Made by a program: the position numbers and the translations under genes
In this document: positions 37,395 through 52,300 of the stretch, one piece after another
How the letters are laid out: every line of letters starts with the position of its first letter
Position numbering within the stretch: position 1 is the stretch's first letter
Assembly (NCBI RefSeq): GCF_019097595.1
Contig: NC_080714.1
Span: forward strand, 8,697,759-8,761,758
Length of the DNA stretch: 64,000 nt
Origin: Hemibagrus wyckioides
Taxonomy: Eukaryota > Chordata > Actinopteri > Siluriformes > Bagridae
Direction: 5' to 3'
The notes under the pieces: model-generated
Databases searched by the model: none
The model's input: only the letters and a program-made list of their open reading frames with translations
Told to the model about the DNA's origin: nothing

Positions 37395-40300
37395 ATGACA
37401 ACCAACCTGGCGATGCTGGCTCAGCAGATAGTGACCACTGAGCAGGTAGCCGAGGTGAGTGACCTTCGTGTAAATGTTAAGGACAGACTGAGTGACACAC
37501 AAGCCTCTGTTTAAAGTGTAGCTTAATCAGTATTGTTCTGATAATAGAAGATTTATCCAGGAATTCTCCAGTGCTTTTTAATTTTCTCCTGACAAAAAAC
37601 CCACTCCCAACCCCTCCCCAGCCAAGCAGAAAGTTTGATCAATCCCATTACCTCCTGAAGAAAGTTTGATCAATCCCATCACCTCCAGCAGAAAGTTTAA
37701 TCAATCCCACCACCAACTGCAGAAAGTTTGATCAATCCCACGACCTTCTGCAGGAAGCAGGATCAATCCCATGACCTCCTGCAGAAAGTCAATCCCACCA
37801 CCTCCTGCAGAAACAGACTAATCCGACTTCTGCAGCAGAGATTCAGACCAATCCCATTTGTTCCAGCCAGAAGTTTAATCAGTCCCTTCTGCTTTACCAG
37901 AAGGTTTAATCAATCCCAGCTGCTCCAGCAGAGGTCTTGATCAATACGTTTTGCTTCAGCAAACATTCATGACTAATCCAATAGAAAATCCTATCTTTTC
38001 CAGGATCGAGCCCATACCTTCCAGCAGAACATTGCATTGATCTAACCCTGTCCAGCAGAACATGTCATCTATCCCAACCCCTCCAGCATTATCTTTGATC
38101 AATCCCCCTCATGTAAATAAACCAGGCCAGGGTTGGGATAGATGAAATGTTCTGCTGGACAGGGTTAGATCACTGCAATGTTCTGAAGCAAAAAGTGTTG
38201 ATCAATCCCTGTCATGTAAATAAACCAGGCCTTTTTTCTTGGTATCAGTTATGAAAGCGGTTTCTAACGGATTAAGGAACCGGTTCACAGAGAATCCGCA
38301 AATCAGAAGCCAACGACACCATGACAGGTGCTTGACCATTTATCACGTCATTTAACATTAAAATATCTGATTTACGTTTAAGTTAGTATTAAATGATTCG
38401 CTGTAAAAAAATCTATTCTTCTACTTTGTGTGAAAGTCATGAGTGTGCGGCTCTTTGTGGCTCCTTGTATTACACGACTGGTCTCCATGGTAACACGGCA
38501 CTTGACCCGCAAAGGACGAGTTTAACGAGAGGACATCTTGCCCCCATTCTCTTATTTGCTCTGTGTGTGATATGCACGTTGTGATTTAAATGTCTAAGGG
38601 TGTTTGTGTGCTCTGCAGACGCAGGCATCTCCGACAGACAGCCCGGTGATGAGTGCTTCTCCACAGCGCATTCAGATCATCTCCACTGACTCTTCTGTCA
38701 CCACGCCACAGAGAATACAGGTACATGACATTTATTTATACACACGTGTCACTTTTATAGGAAATCTAATAAAATGAGTTTAAGTTCCTGGAACATCTGT
38801 AAATGTTTAGACTGTTTTCGGGGTTATGGGTGGAAGTGGATAAAATGTCCGGAAAGTATTAGTAAAGTGCTGGAAAAGCGGGCTTTTAGGTTTAAGTGAC
38901 ATATCCTCACATGTTTCAATCTCAGCTTGTATATATTTTTGAAATATGTAAAATCAGAGGAAGTCACCAGACTTCCTGTAGTAGAGCTGAAAAAAACCTT
39001 TTGTAGTTCAGTGACCCCTTTTTTAGTTTGCCATGGCCACTCGCATCCATTTAAATACATGATCCTAGAGCTAGAGAGGTCATTTATTTCATTTATACAT
39101 TTTGTCTCTTCTGAGTAATGATGTTTCAACATGACTGGTTCAAAACTGAATTGCACAACAGCATGCGGTTAATCTCCACTTCACCCTTAGAACAGTGTTT
39201 CCTCTGTTCAGAGTAGAGGTGTGCATCAGGGGCGAGAAAATAAAAAGTCACGCAAACGTGATTCAAATATGAAGTTTGTGGCGCAGAGAAAGGTCACGTT
39301 CATTACCAAGGGAATTCGATTTGATGACGAACGTTTACTGCATTCGTTCCTTTCGTCTCTGGTAAACGCTTTACCCTGAACACATCCGTAATATTTAAAT
39401 TTGCTTTTATTTTCTAAAATAGCATTAACTTTGATTCCCTGCCAGGTATAATCACAAATAATTAAAGTCTCTCATTATCCCCTGGGAGTAGGATTATACA
39501 AATCAGTCATTCATACACCATCATTGCACGAGTTTTGTCTTATTTATTTTTATGAATTTATGGATTAAGCATTAAAAGGTAACCATTATTTCCATTTGGG
39601 AATGTTAGTTATTTCGTGAGCAAGGGATTTTATGTTGCTTGGCTTTCCCAAATTTCACCATAGAGTTAGTTTTAGCTAAATGTATGTGTTTTACCTTCAT
39701 CCTACCAAGGAGAATCCCACTGAGGTAGAACATCTTTCACAAAGGAGCTAATTAAGGATTGGAATTTTGACCTCAATCAAAACTTCGGTTAGTCTGTTCG
39801 ATTATTATTGTGTGGGATTTGATCTAATGAAAGCATAACCAGCACTCTGGTGTCTTACAGCGTACAGTATTTCATTAAGTGATCAAATGATAATTGGGTG
39901 ATAAACAGAGATGGTGTATAGAGATGGTAAGAGCCTTTGCGATGAGAATTCTGACATGAATTTATTCAGAGATTATGAGTTCTAATAATCCGTAAAGGCA
40001 TGGACAGGATCTTTGTTTCAGTGCCTAAAGGACTTCACACAGTTGTTTTTTGTGATTGTTTTGCTTGATTTCGCAAAGTCTTCTCTCAAACGTTTTGACG
40101 CAAGTTTTTTGTTCTGTTTTTTAAGCTGAAAACGACCTAAATTGGCAAAATGGCAAGCACAGGATTCTTCTTTCAAACTACTACCAGTGAAGACACACAG
40201 ATAATGGCTCTGTGATAGCTATACTCATATTTCATGCACATGAATCGAAGAGGGATTTGGCCGAATGTGCATTTTGATGACATCACGTGACACATCCTGG

Positions 40301-43300
40301 CCCAAGTCTATGGAAAATCTGCGGGAACTAAAAACAAAAAATTGCAAGCTTGATTTTGTGTAAATTTCCGCCAAAATTCTGAGAGATCTGATTCAGTAGT
40401 AGTATTACGTGTCAAATTAAATGCAGATGAAATTAATAAATATCAGTGATTTTAGAGAAGTATGTTGGTGACTCTTGGTTTAATGTTCCTTTTTTTTTCT
40501 TTTGGGGAAACTATATAACTTTAACTTTTTAGGAAAGTCTGTAGTTTTCAGAACTATATGTGAAGTGTTTTTTTTTTTTCCCAGGCTGCCATACATATAG
40601 TATGTCTTGGAAAGATCTTGGAATCATGTGATTCATGGAAGGGAACAAAACTAAGTACTGAGGTCCCAGTGATAACAGCCGTAAAGTCTACAACATAGAA
40701 AAAACTATAAATCTAGAACTATAGCTGTGAAAATAAAACTTAGAAAGATTAGACAGAGTAATAGTGCAAAGTAAACAAAACAAGGAGTGTATGTTGTTAC
40801 ACATGAGGGGTCTGTAGTGTGTATATGTTATTGCACATGAGATCACAGTGTAAGGGTATTATATAGAAAGAAGTTGATCACACTAATAGCACACCTCTTC
40901 TCAGATTGTGACGGATCAACAGACGGGACAGAAGATCCAGATTGTGACAGCTGTGGATCCGGCAAGCGTGCCCAAGCAGCAGTTTATCCTCGCTGCTCAC
41001 GATGGAACGGCAACAGGCAAAGTCATTCTGGCATCCCCCAGCAGCCCCAGCACTAAACAGCTCATCTTCACCACAGCTGACAGCCTGGTACCTGGTCAAA
41101 TACAGGTACACACACCTACACACAGTGTGTAGTACATACCTGTTTATCAGCATCAGTGGATAACAACCAACTACCAACAAGAAATTGTTAGGAAAGTGGA
41201 CTTTTAAAGGAAAGACTTCTGTAACTCTGACATGATGGTGTGATACTGATATTGAGGCAGCAGTGTTTCTGGTGGTTTAAAACATCTCTCTTTCACGTCT
41301 GCACTTGATTACTCACACTGCCATGTCACTACTATGTCAGAAGTCACTTCTTTGTTGAGGATAATCCAGTACACAAAAAATATCTGGCCTAGCTATTCTT
41401 GTGTATGGCTAATAACTTGCTAACTCAGTACAGGCGTTAAAGATGATGATGTGTTTAACAAAGACGGTGACTTTTCCCCTTATTTGCTGGTGCAGTTTGT
41501 CACAGATGCAGTCTCGGTGGAGAGGATTCTGGGTAAAGGAGGAGAAGTAGGCCGACCGCAGCCTGTAGAGTACTGCGTAGTGTGTGGAGACAAAGCTTCG
41601 GGTAAAAACACACAAAGATTTACGCTTACAAATACCAGTCTTGGAATACTCATGTAAGTTTACCTTCATCTGTATAATACGTCTATTACCTCTGTGTTGG
41701 GGGCGTGTGTGATTTTAGGGAGGCATTATGGAGCTGTTAGCTGTGAGGGCTGCAAGGGCTTCTTCAAGCGAAGCGTCAGGAAGAGTCTGACCTACAGTTG
41801 CCGCAGCAACCAAGACTGTGTGGTCAACAAGCACCATCGCAACCGCTGCCAGTTCTGCCGCCTCAGGAAGTGCCTCGAGATGGGCATGAAGATGGAGTGT
41901 GGGTGTTTTTTTTTTCTTCTTCTTTGCACGTTCTTTGCACCTTACACATACTTTCATTCAGGGTTTTTTTTTTTGCATGCATGCATGCATGCACTCAAGC
42001 TTAGAAATAAAGCACTATGTACAAGTGTGTAGAAGGGAGCAACTTCACATGCACATATATGATGTTGAACCGAGGACGTGCCTCGGTGTGACCTGTGTGA
42101 AAAATGATTACTTAGAATGATTAAAACAATGTTAAAGCAACACTGGACCAGAGCCTGTGATGACAATGACATATATAATGGAGCATTTTATTAGGAACAC
42201 TGTACTAATATTGAATAGGGCTCTCAAAACTGCCTTGATTCTTTGTGGCATGGATTCCACAAAATGTTGGAAACATTCCTTTGAGCAGAAATCGAGATTC
42301 ATCCGATCAGTCTTTTATCTGTCCGGTTTTGGTGAGTCCATGCCCACTGCAGTCTCAGGTTCCTGTTTTTGGCTGACAGAAGTGGAACCTGATGTGATAT
42401 TTTGCTGTTGTAGCCTATCCACCTCCAGGTTTAGCATGTTCATGCTCAGCACAATTGTACAGAGTGATTATCTGAGTTACGGTGGCCGTTCTGTTAGCCT
42501 GAACCAGTCTGGCTATTGGTCCTTTCTCAGTTAACCAGGGCAGAACTGCTGCTCACTGGATATTTTTTCTTTAATGCATTATTCTGAGTAACCTCTGGAG
42601 ACTGTTTAAAAATCCCAGTGGATCAGCGGTCTAAAAAATACTCAACCTAGCCTGTCTGCCACCAACAATTATGCCACAGGATGTCAAACTCACTGAGCTC
42701 ACATTTTCCCCTCATTCTGATGGTTGATGTAAACAATATCCAAATCTGCTTGTTCGTATCTGCAGGATAATATGCAATGCACTGCTCTCACTCGATTGGC
42801 TGATTAGATAATTACATGAATAAGCAGGTGTACAGTACAAGTGATGAGTAGCTGACCTGGCTGTGTATGTTTGTGTGTGATTCTGCAGCTGTGCAGAGTG
42901 AAAGGAAACCATTAGACCTGCCCAGAGAAAAACCTGCAAATTGTGCTGCCTCAACTGAGAAAATCTACATCCGAAAAGACCTGCGAAGTCCCCTAATAGC
43001 AACGCCAACATTCATCACAGACAAAGATGGCACACGGTAATACAGTCTCTAAAACACAGATATTAGCAACGATTTTGAGTTTGATCAGAATCTTAGTCCC
43101 TGATTGGTTGTTTAAATTGTATATCATTTCTTTAGCTCTGGGTTACTGGACCCTGGGATGCTGGTGAACATTCAACAACCTGTCATCCAAGCAGACGGCA
43201 CGTTACTCTTAGCAACAGACACCAAGGTAACGTCTTTTCCGCCAATGCATTTTTTTTTATGGATGGATATTTTTATGTACCTGTAGTCATGGATACCAAA

Positions 43301-46300
43301 GTACTAATCAGATGAGTCTAATTAAGACAAAGGTTATTTACATACTTTGTGTGAATTAATGATGATAATTTGACCTTTAGACAGAGAGCAGCCATGGGGA
43401 TTTAGGCACACTGGCCAATGTGGTGACATCATTAGCCAGTCTTAGCGATTCACTCAATAATGGGGATGGAGACATTACAGCCAGCCAACAGGAGGAGTCT
43501 GCCAGTGAAATCACACGGTACTGACTCTGTGCGTGTGTGTGTGTGTGTATTGAAAGAGAGAAAAAGATAGAGAAAGGGAAAAGGCATTTGTATATTTTAG
43601 ACCGTTTCCCTTTCTGTGTTTAAAGATTCCTACAGAGAAAGTGTGGGTTAAAGGAAGTGTATGTGTGTGAAAGGGAGAAAGAAAGCAAAAGTCTTCTGTA
43701 AATTTGAGAATGTCTCTCTGTGTAAAAATTGGTACCAAGAAACTGTGTGTTAAAGGAAGTGTGTGTTTGTGTGTGTGTAAGTGAACTGTTAAGATGTTAT
43801 CACGTATTGTCAGTATACATTTGTGCTGAAATGAGTGTGTGTTTGCTCACAGTGCCTTTGACACTCTGGCCAAAGCGTTAAACCCTAACGAAGAGGGGGA
43901 GGGGCAGAGCCTGTCGGAGACGGAGTGTGTGGGCGGAGCAACTATACAGGTCATCAGCAGAGATCAGGTCACACCTCTCATAGAAGTGGAGGGTCCTCTG
44001 CTCACAGACACACATGTCAACTTTAAGGTGCGTCTCGTAAGCACGAGAGCAAAACATCGCTGCCATGTGCTTTGTGTATTATTTGAACTAGGTATTTTAA
44101 TAGGGACAATAAATGGAAAAACACTGGCCATTCCTCTTGAACTAAACCTGAGATTATTAGACCATGGAAGCTTTGACTTTTATTACATCATCCTTATAGA
44201 GCTAGCCTTGGATAAACACAAAGTGATTGGTGTCCAAGCAACACCATCCACACAGTGTAGAAAAACGACAAACAAAGCAAAGACCTAAAACAAAATAAGA
44301 AAAGAAAAATATTCCAGTAATTTCAATATGTTTTTTAAATATATCATTTATATCTGCCCCATTAAACCAAATGACCTATGATGTTATATTACTGGTTTAA
44401 AATTGTGCATATTTGTGAACACATCAGGGGTTTTACCCTAATTGCATGCAACATGAACATGAAAACAAAATGTAGAACAAATGCAGAAGAGGTGAAGGAG
44501 TGGATTTAATAAAGCTTCCATGCTCTAATTCACTGAAACCATGCTGTTCTCTGCTAGAGGCATGCTGGTAGAGAATTTGCTATTTCTTCACAGAAAACCC
44601 AGAGTGAGGATATTGTATAATAAAATAGAGTATAATGAATCCTTACAGCATTCCATTTCTGACACAGTTCTTTACATCTTTTACTAACAAAATGTACCTT
44701 TTGTTTAGGTAATAATAATTCTATACATGTAGTAGACAGTGTAAATATAGCTACGTATGAACATTCATGTCATTCGCACGCTGATGAGCAGAGCTACAGC
44801 TTCTCTCTCTCTCTCTCTCTCTCTTTGTTATAGTGCCACATTAGTCTCATGCTGTGTCTACTAACCCCATACGTATTCTGTACACAGACTCTATACCTCA
44901 GGCTGCAAACCTGGAAGGAAGAAAGGAAGCATTTATGTCTGTGTTCTTCCCTCTCTAGCTGACAATGCCCAGTCCCATGCCTGAGTATCTGAACGTCCAT
45001 TATATTTGCGAGTCTGCATCCCGTCTGCTGTTTCTCTCCATGCACTGGGCACGCTCAATCCCAGCCTTTCTTGCTCTCGGGTAGGAGTCATTGTATGTGT
45101 TTTTGGTTATATTCAAACCTGGTATTAACATCTATATTGAATGCTCAAATTAAAGTGGACAGCGGTTTGTACAACACACTTTATCTGTCTATTTGTCTGC
45201 CTGTCTGTCTATCTATGTATCTATCTAGCTATGTGTAAAAGAAAGCCACTGTATACTGAAACAACTTTATATTATTGTTCTCTCTTGAGGAGCCTATGGA
45301 AGTCATTCTTGAGTGTGTGTGTCTCTATAGACCTATGTGTATTTGTTGTTGTGTTGCAGGCAGGAGTGTAACACATCTCTGGTACGGGCGTGCTGGAACG
45401 AGCTGTTCACTCTCGGTCTGGCGCAGTGTGCTCAGGTCATGAGCCTCTCCACCATACTGGCTGCCATTGTCAACCATCTGCAGAGCAGCATCCAGGAGGG
45501 TAAGTCAGCTCTGTAAAGCTCCAACAGGGGTAGAGACTATTATAAAGGCGTTGTTTTTTGATGGAGAAATGCGACAGTCCTTAATGCTCCAGTAACTAAT
45601 CACTCTTGTGTTTTAAAGACAAGCTGTCTGGCGAACGAGTGAAGTTGGTGATGGATCACATCTGGAAGCTGCAGGAGTTCTGTAACAGCATGGCCAAGCT
45701 GGAGACGGACGGCTATGAGTACGCCTACCTGAAAGCCATCGTCCTCTTCAGTCCAGGTATAAACACTCTTCCTACACCGGCTAAAGAATTACAACTTGCA
45801 TTTTAGATGTTGTGTATTTTTCAGTGAAACCCAAATCATGTTTTCTTTTCATTGTCTGTCTTTGTTAGACAGCTTTGTGTGTGTGTGTGTGTGTGTGTGT
45901 TAACATGGGGTGTCTCAATAGCCTCCAGACATAGGGGAAATTTAGCAAACACTTTGAGCAAAATATCTTCATGTACAAACCATCCTCTACATGTTTGCAG
46001 TTTTTCTTGATAAACACGCACAGTATATGACACAAGGAGTGAAAACTGGAACCAAAAAAGCTTTTTAATAGTGATTTCTTATGCAGCAGGTCTCCACGAG
46101 CTCTGCAATCCGAGAATCCCAGCTGAAAAGGCACACAATATTTTATAATACTGCCAACACCATACTCACATACATGAAAGTAACTATCTTTTCTGATTAG
46201 CTCACAAAGGTCTCCTTGTTCTAACACAATTGCCAAAAGCCAGCAGATAGATGTGTTGAAACCTTTCTTATGAATTCACCTTATCTTGCGATTAGGGCAA

Positions 46301-49300
46301 ATTCCTGTTTCTTTCTTTCTGCAGTTACAATTATCTGCTCTCTCGCTTTAGTCATGCACACAGTTATCTTCCTCTAAAATCACACACGCACACACACACT
46401 CAATGTTAAACTTAAAATTTTCCACTACAGTTGCCTTTCATGAGGAACCTGTTGTAAATTAACCGAAGACCAGTAGAAGAGCGATCACGGAGACCTGGAA
46501 GTATGTTGCAGGAATCTTTTAATGAAGATTAGAACACACTCAGAAGTGCTGTGGTCATCAAGATCTCCACAGACAGACAAGAAACCTCTGGTATTTATAC
46601 AGACTTTGGTAGGCTGTCCTTCAGGTTGTGTTCAAGCAGCCCCCTCATTTTCCCCTACCCCCTATTAGAGACTATGTTTACCCACTAAGATTTGCGACCC
46701 ATTTGGTTGCGAGAAAGAATGTTTACGACCTTTCCCGAACAGGTTAGTGAGCCTTCCTCTGCGAGAACACAAGAAAATTTGTTTCCCACAATTCCCCCTT
46801 TGAGAGTTCCCTTATAAACTCTCATAACTGTAATAAATTTTCAGGGGTAGTATGTTTTAACCTTAAGAGTTGACGCATTTCTATAATGTGGTTTAGCTGT
46901 CAGTTGTATGCAACATATGAATACTTGACAACATACATAGCCTAAAAGTAAAATTAATAGAAGGTAACTGACAAAAACAGCGGTTTCTTTAATCCATGAC
47001 CATGACTGACCAAAAAACTCTCCAAACCATAAGGAATTTTCCATTGTCATGTTATGAAGTTTTATAGATATGATGCTAATCTCTTTCCGTAGTTGATCTA
47101 AATATTTGGTTGGGTCAGTTAGACCTGTGCAACATTCAGGACCAATAACTGTGCACGTACCACCTTGTGAAGCAAGAATATAATCCAGTGCTGCTCTATT
47201 CTGGAGTATCATCATTTTATGTGAGGCCAAAGTAATGGTAATGCTGCCAATGGCAAGAGCTGTGTCATTAGCTAGCTGCTGTACTGCATTAGACAAGTCT
47301 CTCACCTGATCAAGGGTCTGCATTACCCCATAACTCGGAATCAGAGCCCCAAGTGTCCTTGACCACCAGGTTTGAGCACAAGTGAGGCCTGGAATGCAAT
47401 TACTCTCATGTTCACTGAAGGGGGCTGCATCAGATAGCTGTGTCCTTATATGGTCTGTTAGGGTGATATTGCTTAATAATAAATATTCACCAACCAATCC
47501 AGTTATAACATATTGCCCACTTTGCTGTAAAGAAACATTTGTTTTCTCCCAAACTTTTCCCTGCTGCATGTGTACTCCAGTGAAGTCTACTTCATATTTA
47601 TCAGCTCTGGAGCGTATTTTAGAAAACCGTACAGCTACTGTGTCCCCTTCCCATGCTCCAATACGTGCATTTCGCTGACCAGTGGGTACTATTCCTATAG
47701 TGAATACTTGAGGATTAATGTTAATATGGTTGTTTCGGATTGGGACTGTTATCGGAAAAGTTTTCTCTCTAATGGCCGGCAAAGCATAAACTAAGGTACA
47801 TCTCCCATTAAAATCGGCTGGTAGCTCATTGTAAAGAGAAGTACCACATAACCATAGTGTGCCTAATGGAGGAGGAATTCTACACAACCGATTTACCGCC
47901 AAAAGTTTAAACCATGCATTGGTCTGCCTAATACATGTTTCCACCCTAGATTCACCTTGCCATGATGGGGGTGAATTGGCTGACTTAAGTGGGATACCCC
48001 TTTCATACACACAATCACATGCTGTATATGGAATTCTTCCTAATGTGGGTGTGGTGAAGATTCAACACACCATCGAAATGTTGTTGGTAGAAGTAGATCA
48101 GTCATAATGGGTGTGGCATATGTCATATTGCAGAAATCTGAGCCTGGCATGCAACACTGCATAACTGGTGGAATTGTGATATTGTGACATGTATTACTAT
48201 TAAACTCTCTAATGGTAGTATGCAACAGGGCACAAGTGTCACAGTCAGAAATTGGGTGACCCATGGAATACCTGCCCCTACACTCGGGATATGTGGCATG
48301 CATATGTCTTTCCCTGAGTATAATGCATTCCTTGACATATTCATTAAAGATATAAACACATTGGCTTTGAACTCCAAACCCTCAGTCAACCTTATAGTGA
48401 TCAGCAGCAGGGTAATTGTATACATTATGTATGTCATTAGTCCAAGCGAACTTTAATCTCTCTGTGGCAGATTTTCACTTTCGGTGTGCTACAGTGTCGG
48501 ATGTCTTTGGTGGCCGCAGATTCCCTCTGATAAGGTTCTCCTCCTCTGTTGATGGTGGCCCTCTATAGATGTATGTGGTGAACTTCGCTTGCAGGTGTAG
48601 CAGTGATGAGTTCTGGAATGACCCCCTGCAAATACAAAATGAAAAACAAAAGAAGAAGGAACATGAGAAAAGATCCAAAACACAAACAGACCCACACACA
48701 AACAGAAAAAACAAACAAATAAAAATAAAGTTTTTTACATCTCAGATGTTATGCTGCCTTTGATCGTATAGCAGATTGTGTCTGTAAGAGTAATTCCTTG
48801 CCCTAATCTCCGCATATACCCTGACACCTATGGACCAGTCAAGGTGGGGAATAATCTAAAAAGGGAAAACCTATTAGGGAATCTTCGCCTTTGGGTAACC
48901 CCCGGAGCCTATTGCATATCGGTTCTTTCCTCCGGCTCCTTTCTGGTCCGTGTGTCCTAGTCTGTCCCTACAGGTGGTTGAACTACCTTACACCTGGTAT
49001 GGTCCCTGCCATTTAGGTTCCAGTGGCTTGCTCTTAAATGATCTTATCATTACCCATTGTCCTGGAATGACAGCATGACCGCCTTCAGGAGGTGGCTCCC
49101 AACAAGCACCTACTCTGTCTCTGGCCATCTCTACTGCCTTAGAAAGATTTTCACAGTATGTGATAAGAGCATCTGATGCAATGTGTACATTGGCACTTCT
49201 AAGATCAATAGCTCCTGGCATAAACATACTTGATGCATTTTACTCAGTCTGGTCTTTATTGTCCTATTAGCTCTTTCAACTTGGCCTGAGGCTTGTGGTT

Positions 49301-52300
49301 TATACGGACAATGCAAATTCCACTTAACCTTGAGCATCCTTGCCACTTCTTTAACTACTTCACCTGTGAAGTGTGTACCTTGATCAGAGTCAATAGTGTC
49401 AGGCAGACCCCATCTGGGGATAAAGTCACTGACAAGGCATTTAGCTGTATGTGTGGCAGTGGCTCGACCGGTGGGATAGGCTTCTACCCATCTGGAGAAT
49501 TTGTCTACCACTATCAAGACATCAGTTTTTCCTCTGTATCGTGGTAATGATATGTAGTCAACCTGCAGTTGCCGAAAAGGCCCTGGTGGGGCTGGAGTGT
49601 GTGCTGCTGGTGTGACTGTTGCTGGGACATCATTATTCTGCTGACATGCAACACATCTTTTTGCTGTCTCTGTCGCTACTGCTCTGAAAGCTGGGTTCCA
49701 CCACTGATTAGAAAATCGGTGAACCATTGCTGTTGGATTAATGTGTCCTAAGTTGTGTAGCTGTTGGGCCAGATAGGGTAACAAAGACTCAGGTGTGACA
49801 TATCTTCCCCCTTTGACCCAACAGCCTGATGAATCAACTTTAGCCCCCTTGTCTAGCCATGTCCAAGCTTCATAAAGCGGAACATCTTTATACAGATCAC
49901 TGAGTGAATCTGGGGGCACAGCAACACTTGAGCTGTCTTGCCAGCACACACCTGCACAGTATCACCTAAACAGGCTTGTTTGGCAGCTGTGTCTGCAAGA
50001 GCATTGCCTTTTGCTTCTTCAGAGTTAGTTGTAGCATGTGCTTTCACTTTTATTACAGCTAGATGTTTAGGAAGTGTCATAGCAAACAGTAGGTCTTTGA
50101 CTGTCAGCATGCTTTATAGGTGTCCCAGAAGATGTGAGGAACTGACGACTTTGCCATATAATTCCAAAATCATGAACCACTCCAAAAGCAAATCTAGAGT
50201 CAGTATAAACATTTGCTGTTGAGTCTGAAGCTAATGTACATGCTCTGGTCAATGCTATCAATTCTGCAGCTTGTGCGGAAAAGTGATCGGGCAACCGGCC
50301 TGAAGCTACTACTTCAGTCAAGGTGGCAACGGCATATCCTGCCCGTCTGTTTCCTTTAATGACTTGTGCAGAACCATCAACAAACAATTCAAAATCTGCA
50401 TTCTTTAAGGGTGTCTCTGCAATTATACTCGGAGATGAGTGTGTAAGCATAACACAATCATGAGTCACCTCATTCTCATTCTCTCCAGAGACATCAGTCC
50501 TTGCGAACATCATACAAGAGGATGGATTAGTGACTGGGGCACGTTGCAAAATTATATTCGGGGCTGTGACTGTGGCTACCCAATTTCCCCCAACGTGAGG
50601 AGGTGACAGAAGTGATTTTAGCTTATTAAGGCAGATACTACATGTGGGCATCTTACAGTTAAAGCTTGTCCCAACACAATACCTGAACAGGCTAGTAAGG
50701 CTAGATGAACTGCCTGTACTGCTCTAAGACATGGACCCATACCCTGTGCAACTATATCCAGCTTTTATCATTATCGTACATAACCAGGGAAAGGTAAACA
50801 TTTTTCCTGCTCTGCCTGCCCCTGCTGTGCTCTCAGAAGCACCTGAGCAAGTTGTCCTAGACTTTCAGTGGAAAGTGTGGGGACAACACTAGGGTTATAA
50901 GCAGGCTGACTAGGCATGTGATTATGCTGCCGATTTCTCCTAATGAATTTATGCCCCTTTTTCCTACACATAAGACAGAAAACATTACAAAGACTTACAA
51001 TATACACTTAACTATTTACATGGCCCAGTATGATTGTCTTCAGATTTTTATGGTTTTTAATTGATCATTGTGGGACCATCTCTTAACAGGTTGTTGGTAT
51101 TTAGTTTTATGGCGGAGCTTGTAAACTGAATCTCTGCATGGTCGCACCCAGTTAGCAGCCCATGGGCCCTCAGGTTGGTAGTTCTTTACCATTAACTCAT
51201 CTCTAGTTTCAAATTTGTGATGGTGCACTTTCTGAACAAGAGACATCTTGTTTTTCTGACTATTCCAAATTTGCTGAGTGGCTTGGCGATAAATAGCAGG
51301 CAAAGAGTTACACAGATTTTTGAGCTCCTCACTCAATCTGTTTACAGTGGCCTGTAACTGATCAATTTTTGGGCCTGTTCTCTTTTCTTTCTTAAGAGAA
51401 AATCTGCAATTTCTGGAAATATGTCCTTCCTTGCCACACGAATAACACACTAGGAGGTTATCAGGGTTACAAGGGGGTGGTCTTTCCTTTTTATCTCCAG
51501 TATCTTGGTCCTCCTTTCTACAGAAAACCTTGCAGCCTCTATTCCTATGGAGCTTTTTAACACCTTCTGCCATTGGTGCCAAGGGCAAAGGTTTCTCCCT
51601 TCCTTCACCAGTGCACACAGCTGCAGTACAGCGAATTGGTGCCATGTGTAAATCAACTGTACCATCAGAGTACTGACCAAGGACTGGCTGAGAATCTCTT
51701 TTTGAATTCTCATTGCTTTCTTTACACAAATCTCTCATTTCTGGAACCTGGTTACACAATGTGCCATTTTTTATCAGAAATTGACAAGCAATCTTTGATT
51801 CTTCCAATTCCTTGGACAGTGTTTACACAGATGACTTTAGCATGCTGTTGTTAATTCAAAGAAATGCAATCTCATTCTTCATGTTGGCCTTTTCATCTTT
51901 CAGTCTAGTTTCACTAGGCTGGAAATTTCTTTTACAAATTAGCCCATCACCCAGTCTAGATTGAAGTTGCTCATTTTCAGCCTTTAACACATCTAGAGTC
52001 TTCTTAGTTACTTTGTATGCGCCCAGAACTGCTTGAAGCGCATTGGCAATTTTTCCTTTTTTATTCTTAGGCATATTGGGGTCATTTTCAAATTTGGCAA
52101 GAGCCCATTCATAAGGCTTATCAACAATGTTCTCGATTCCATCGAACATTCCCTGAGAGCCATGCTTAGTGGTGTATTTAACAATCAGCTCTTCCATTTT
52201 CACAATCTTACTGAATTAATGAATTTAGTATGAACAACTTTAGTGACTACACGTTATCTAGTTACTTTAAGATACCTGTTAATCTATTTATTCACAGCTC

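Noticed and set aside
41899..42172. Palindrome-like GCATGCATGCATGCATGC at about 41,976 in nr2c2 intron 5
   Set aside because: A short simple repeat. It is self-complementary by nature and gives no further evidence of function.
43839..44288. A 149-codon open frame in nr2c2
   Set aside because: Exon 9 (43,853-44,027) read through its donor into the intron. Not a separate gene.
48475..48714. Hydrophobic minus-strand frame just upstream of env in the provirus
   Set aside because: Low-complexity Phe/Cys/Ser sequence with no retroviral similarity. It may be env leader sequence, but I cannot support a gene.
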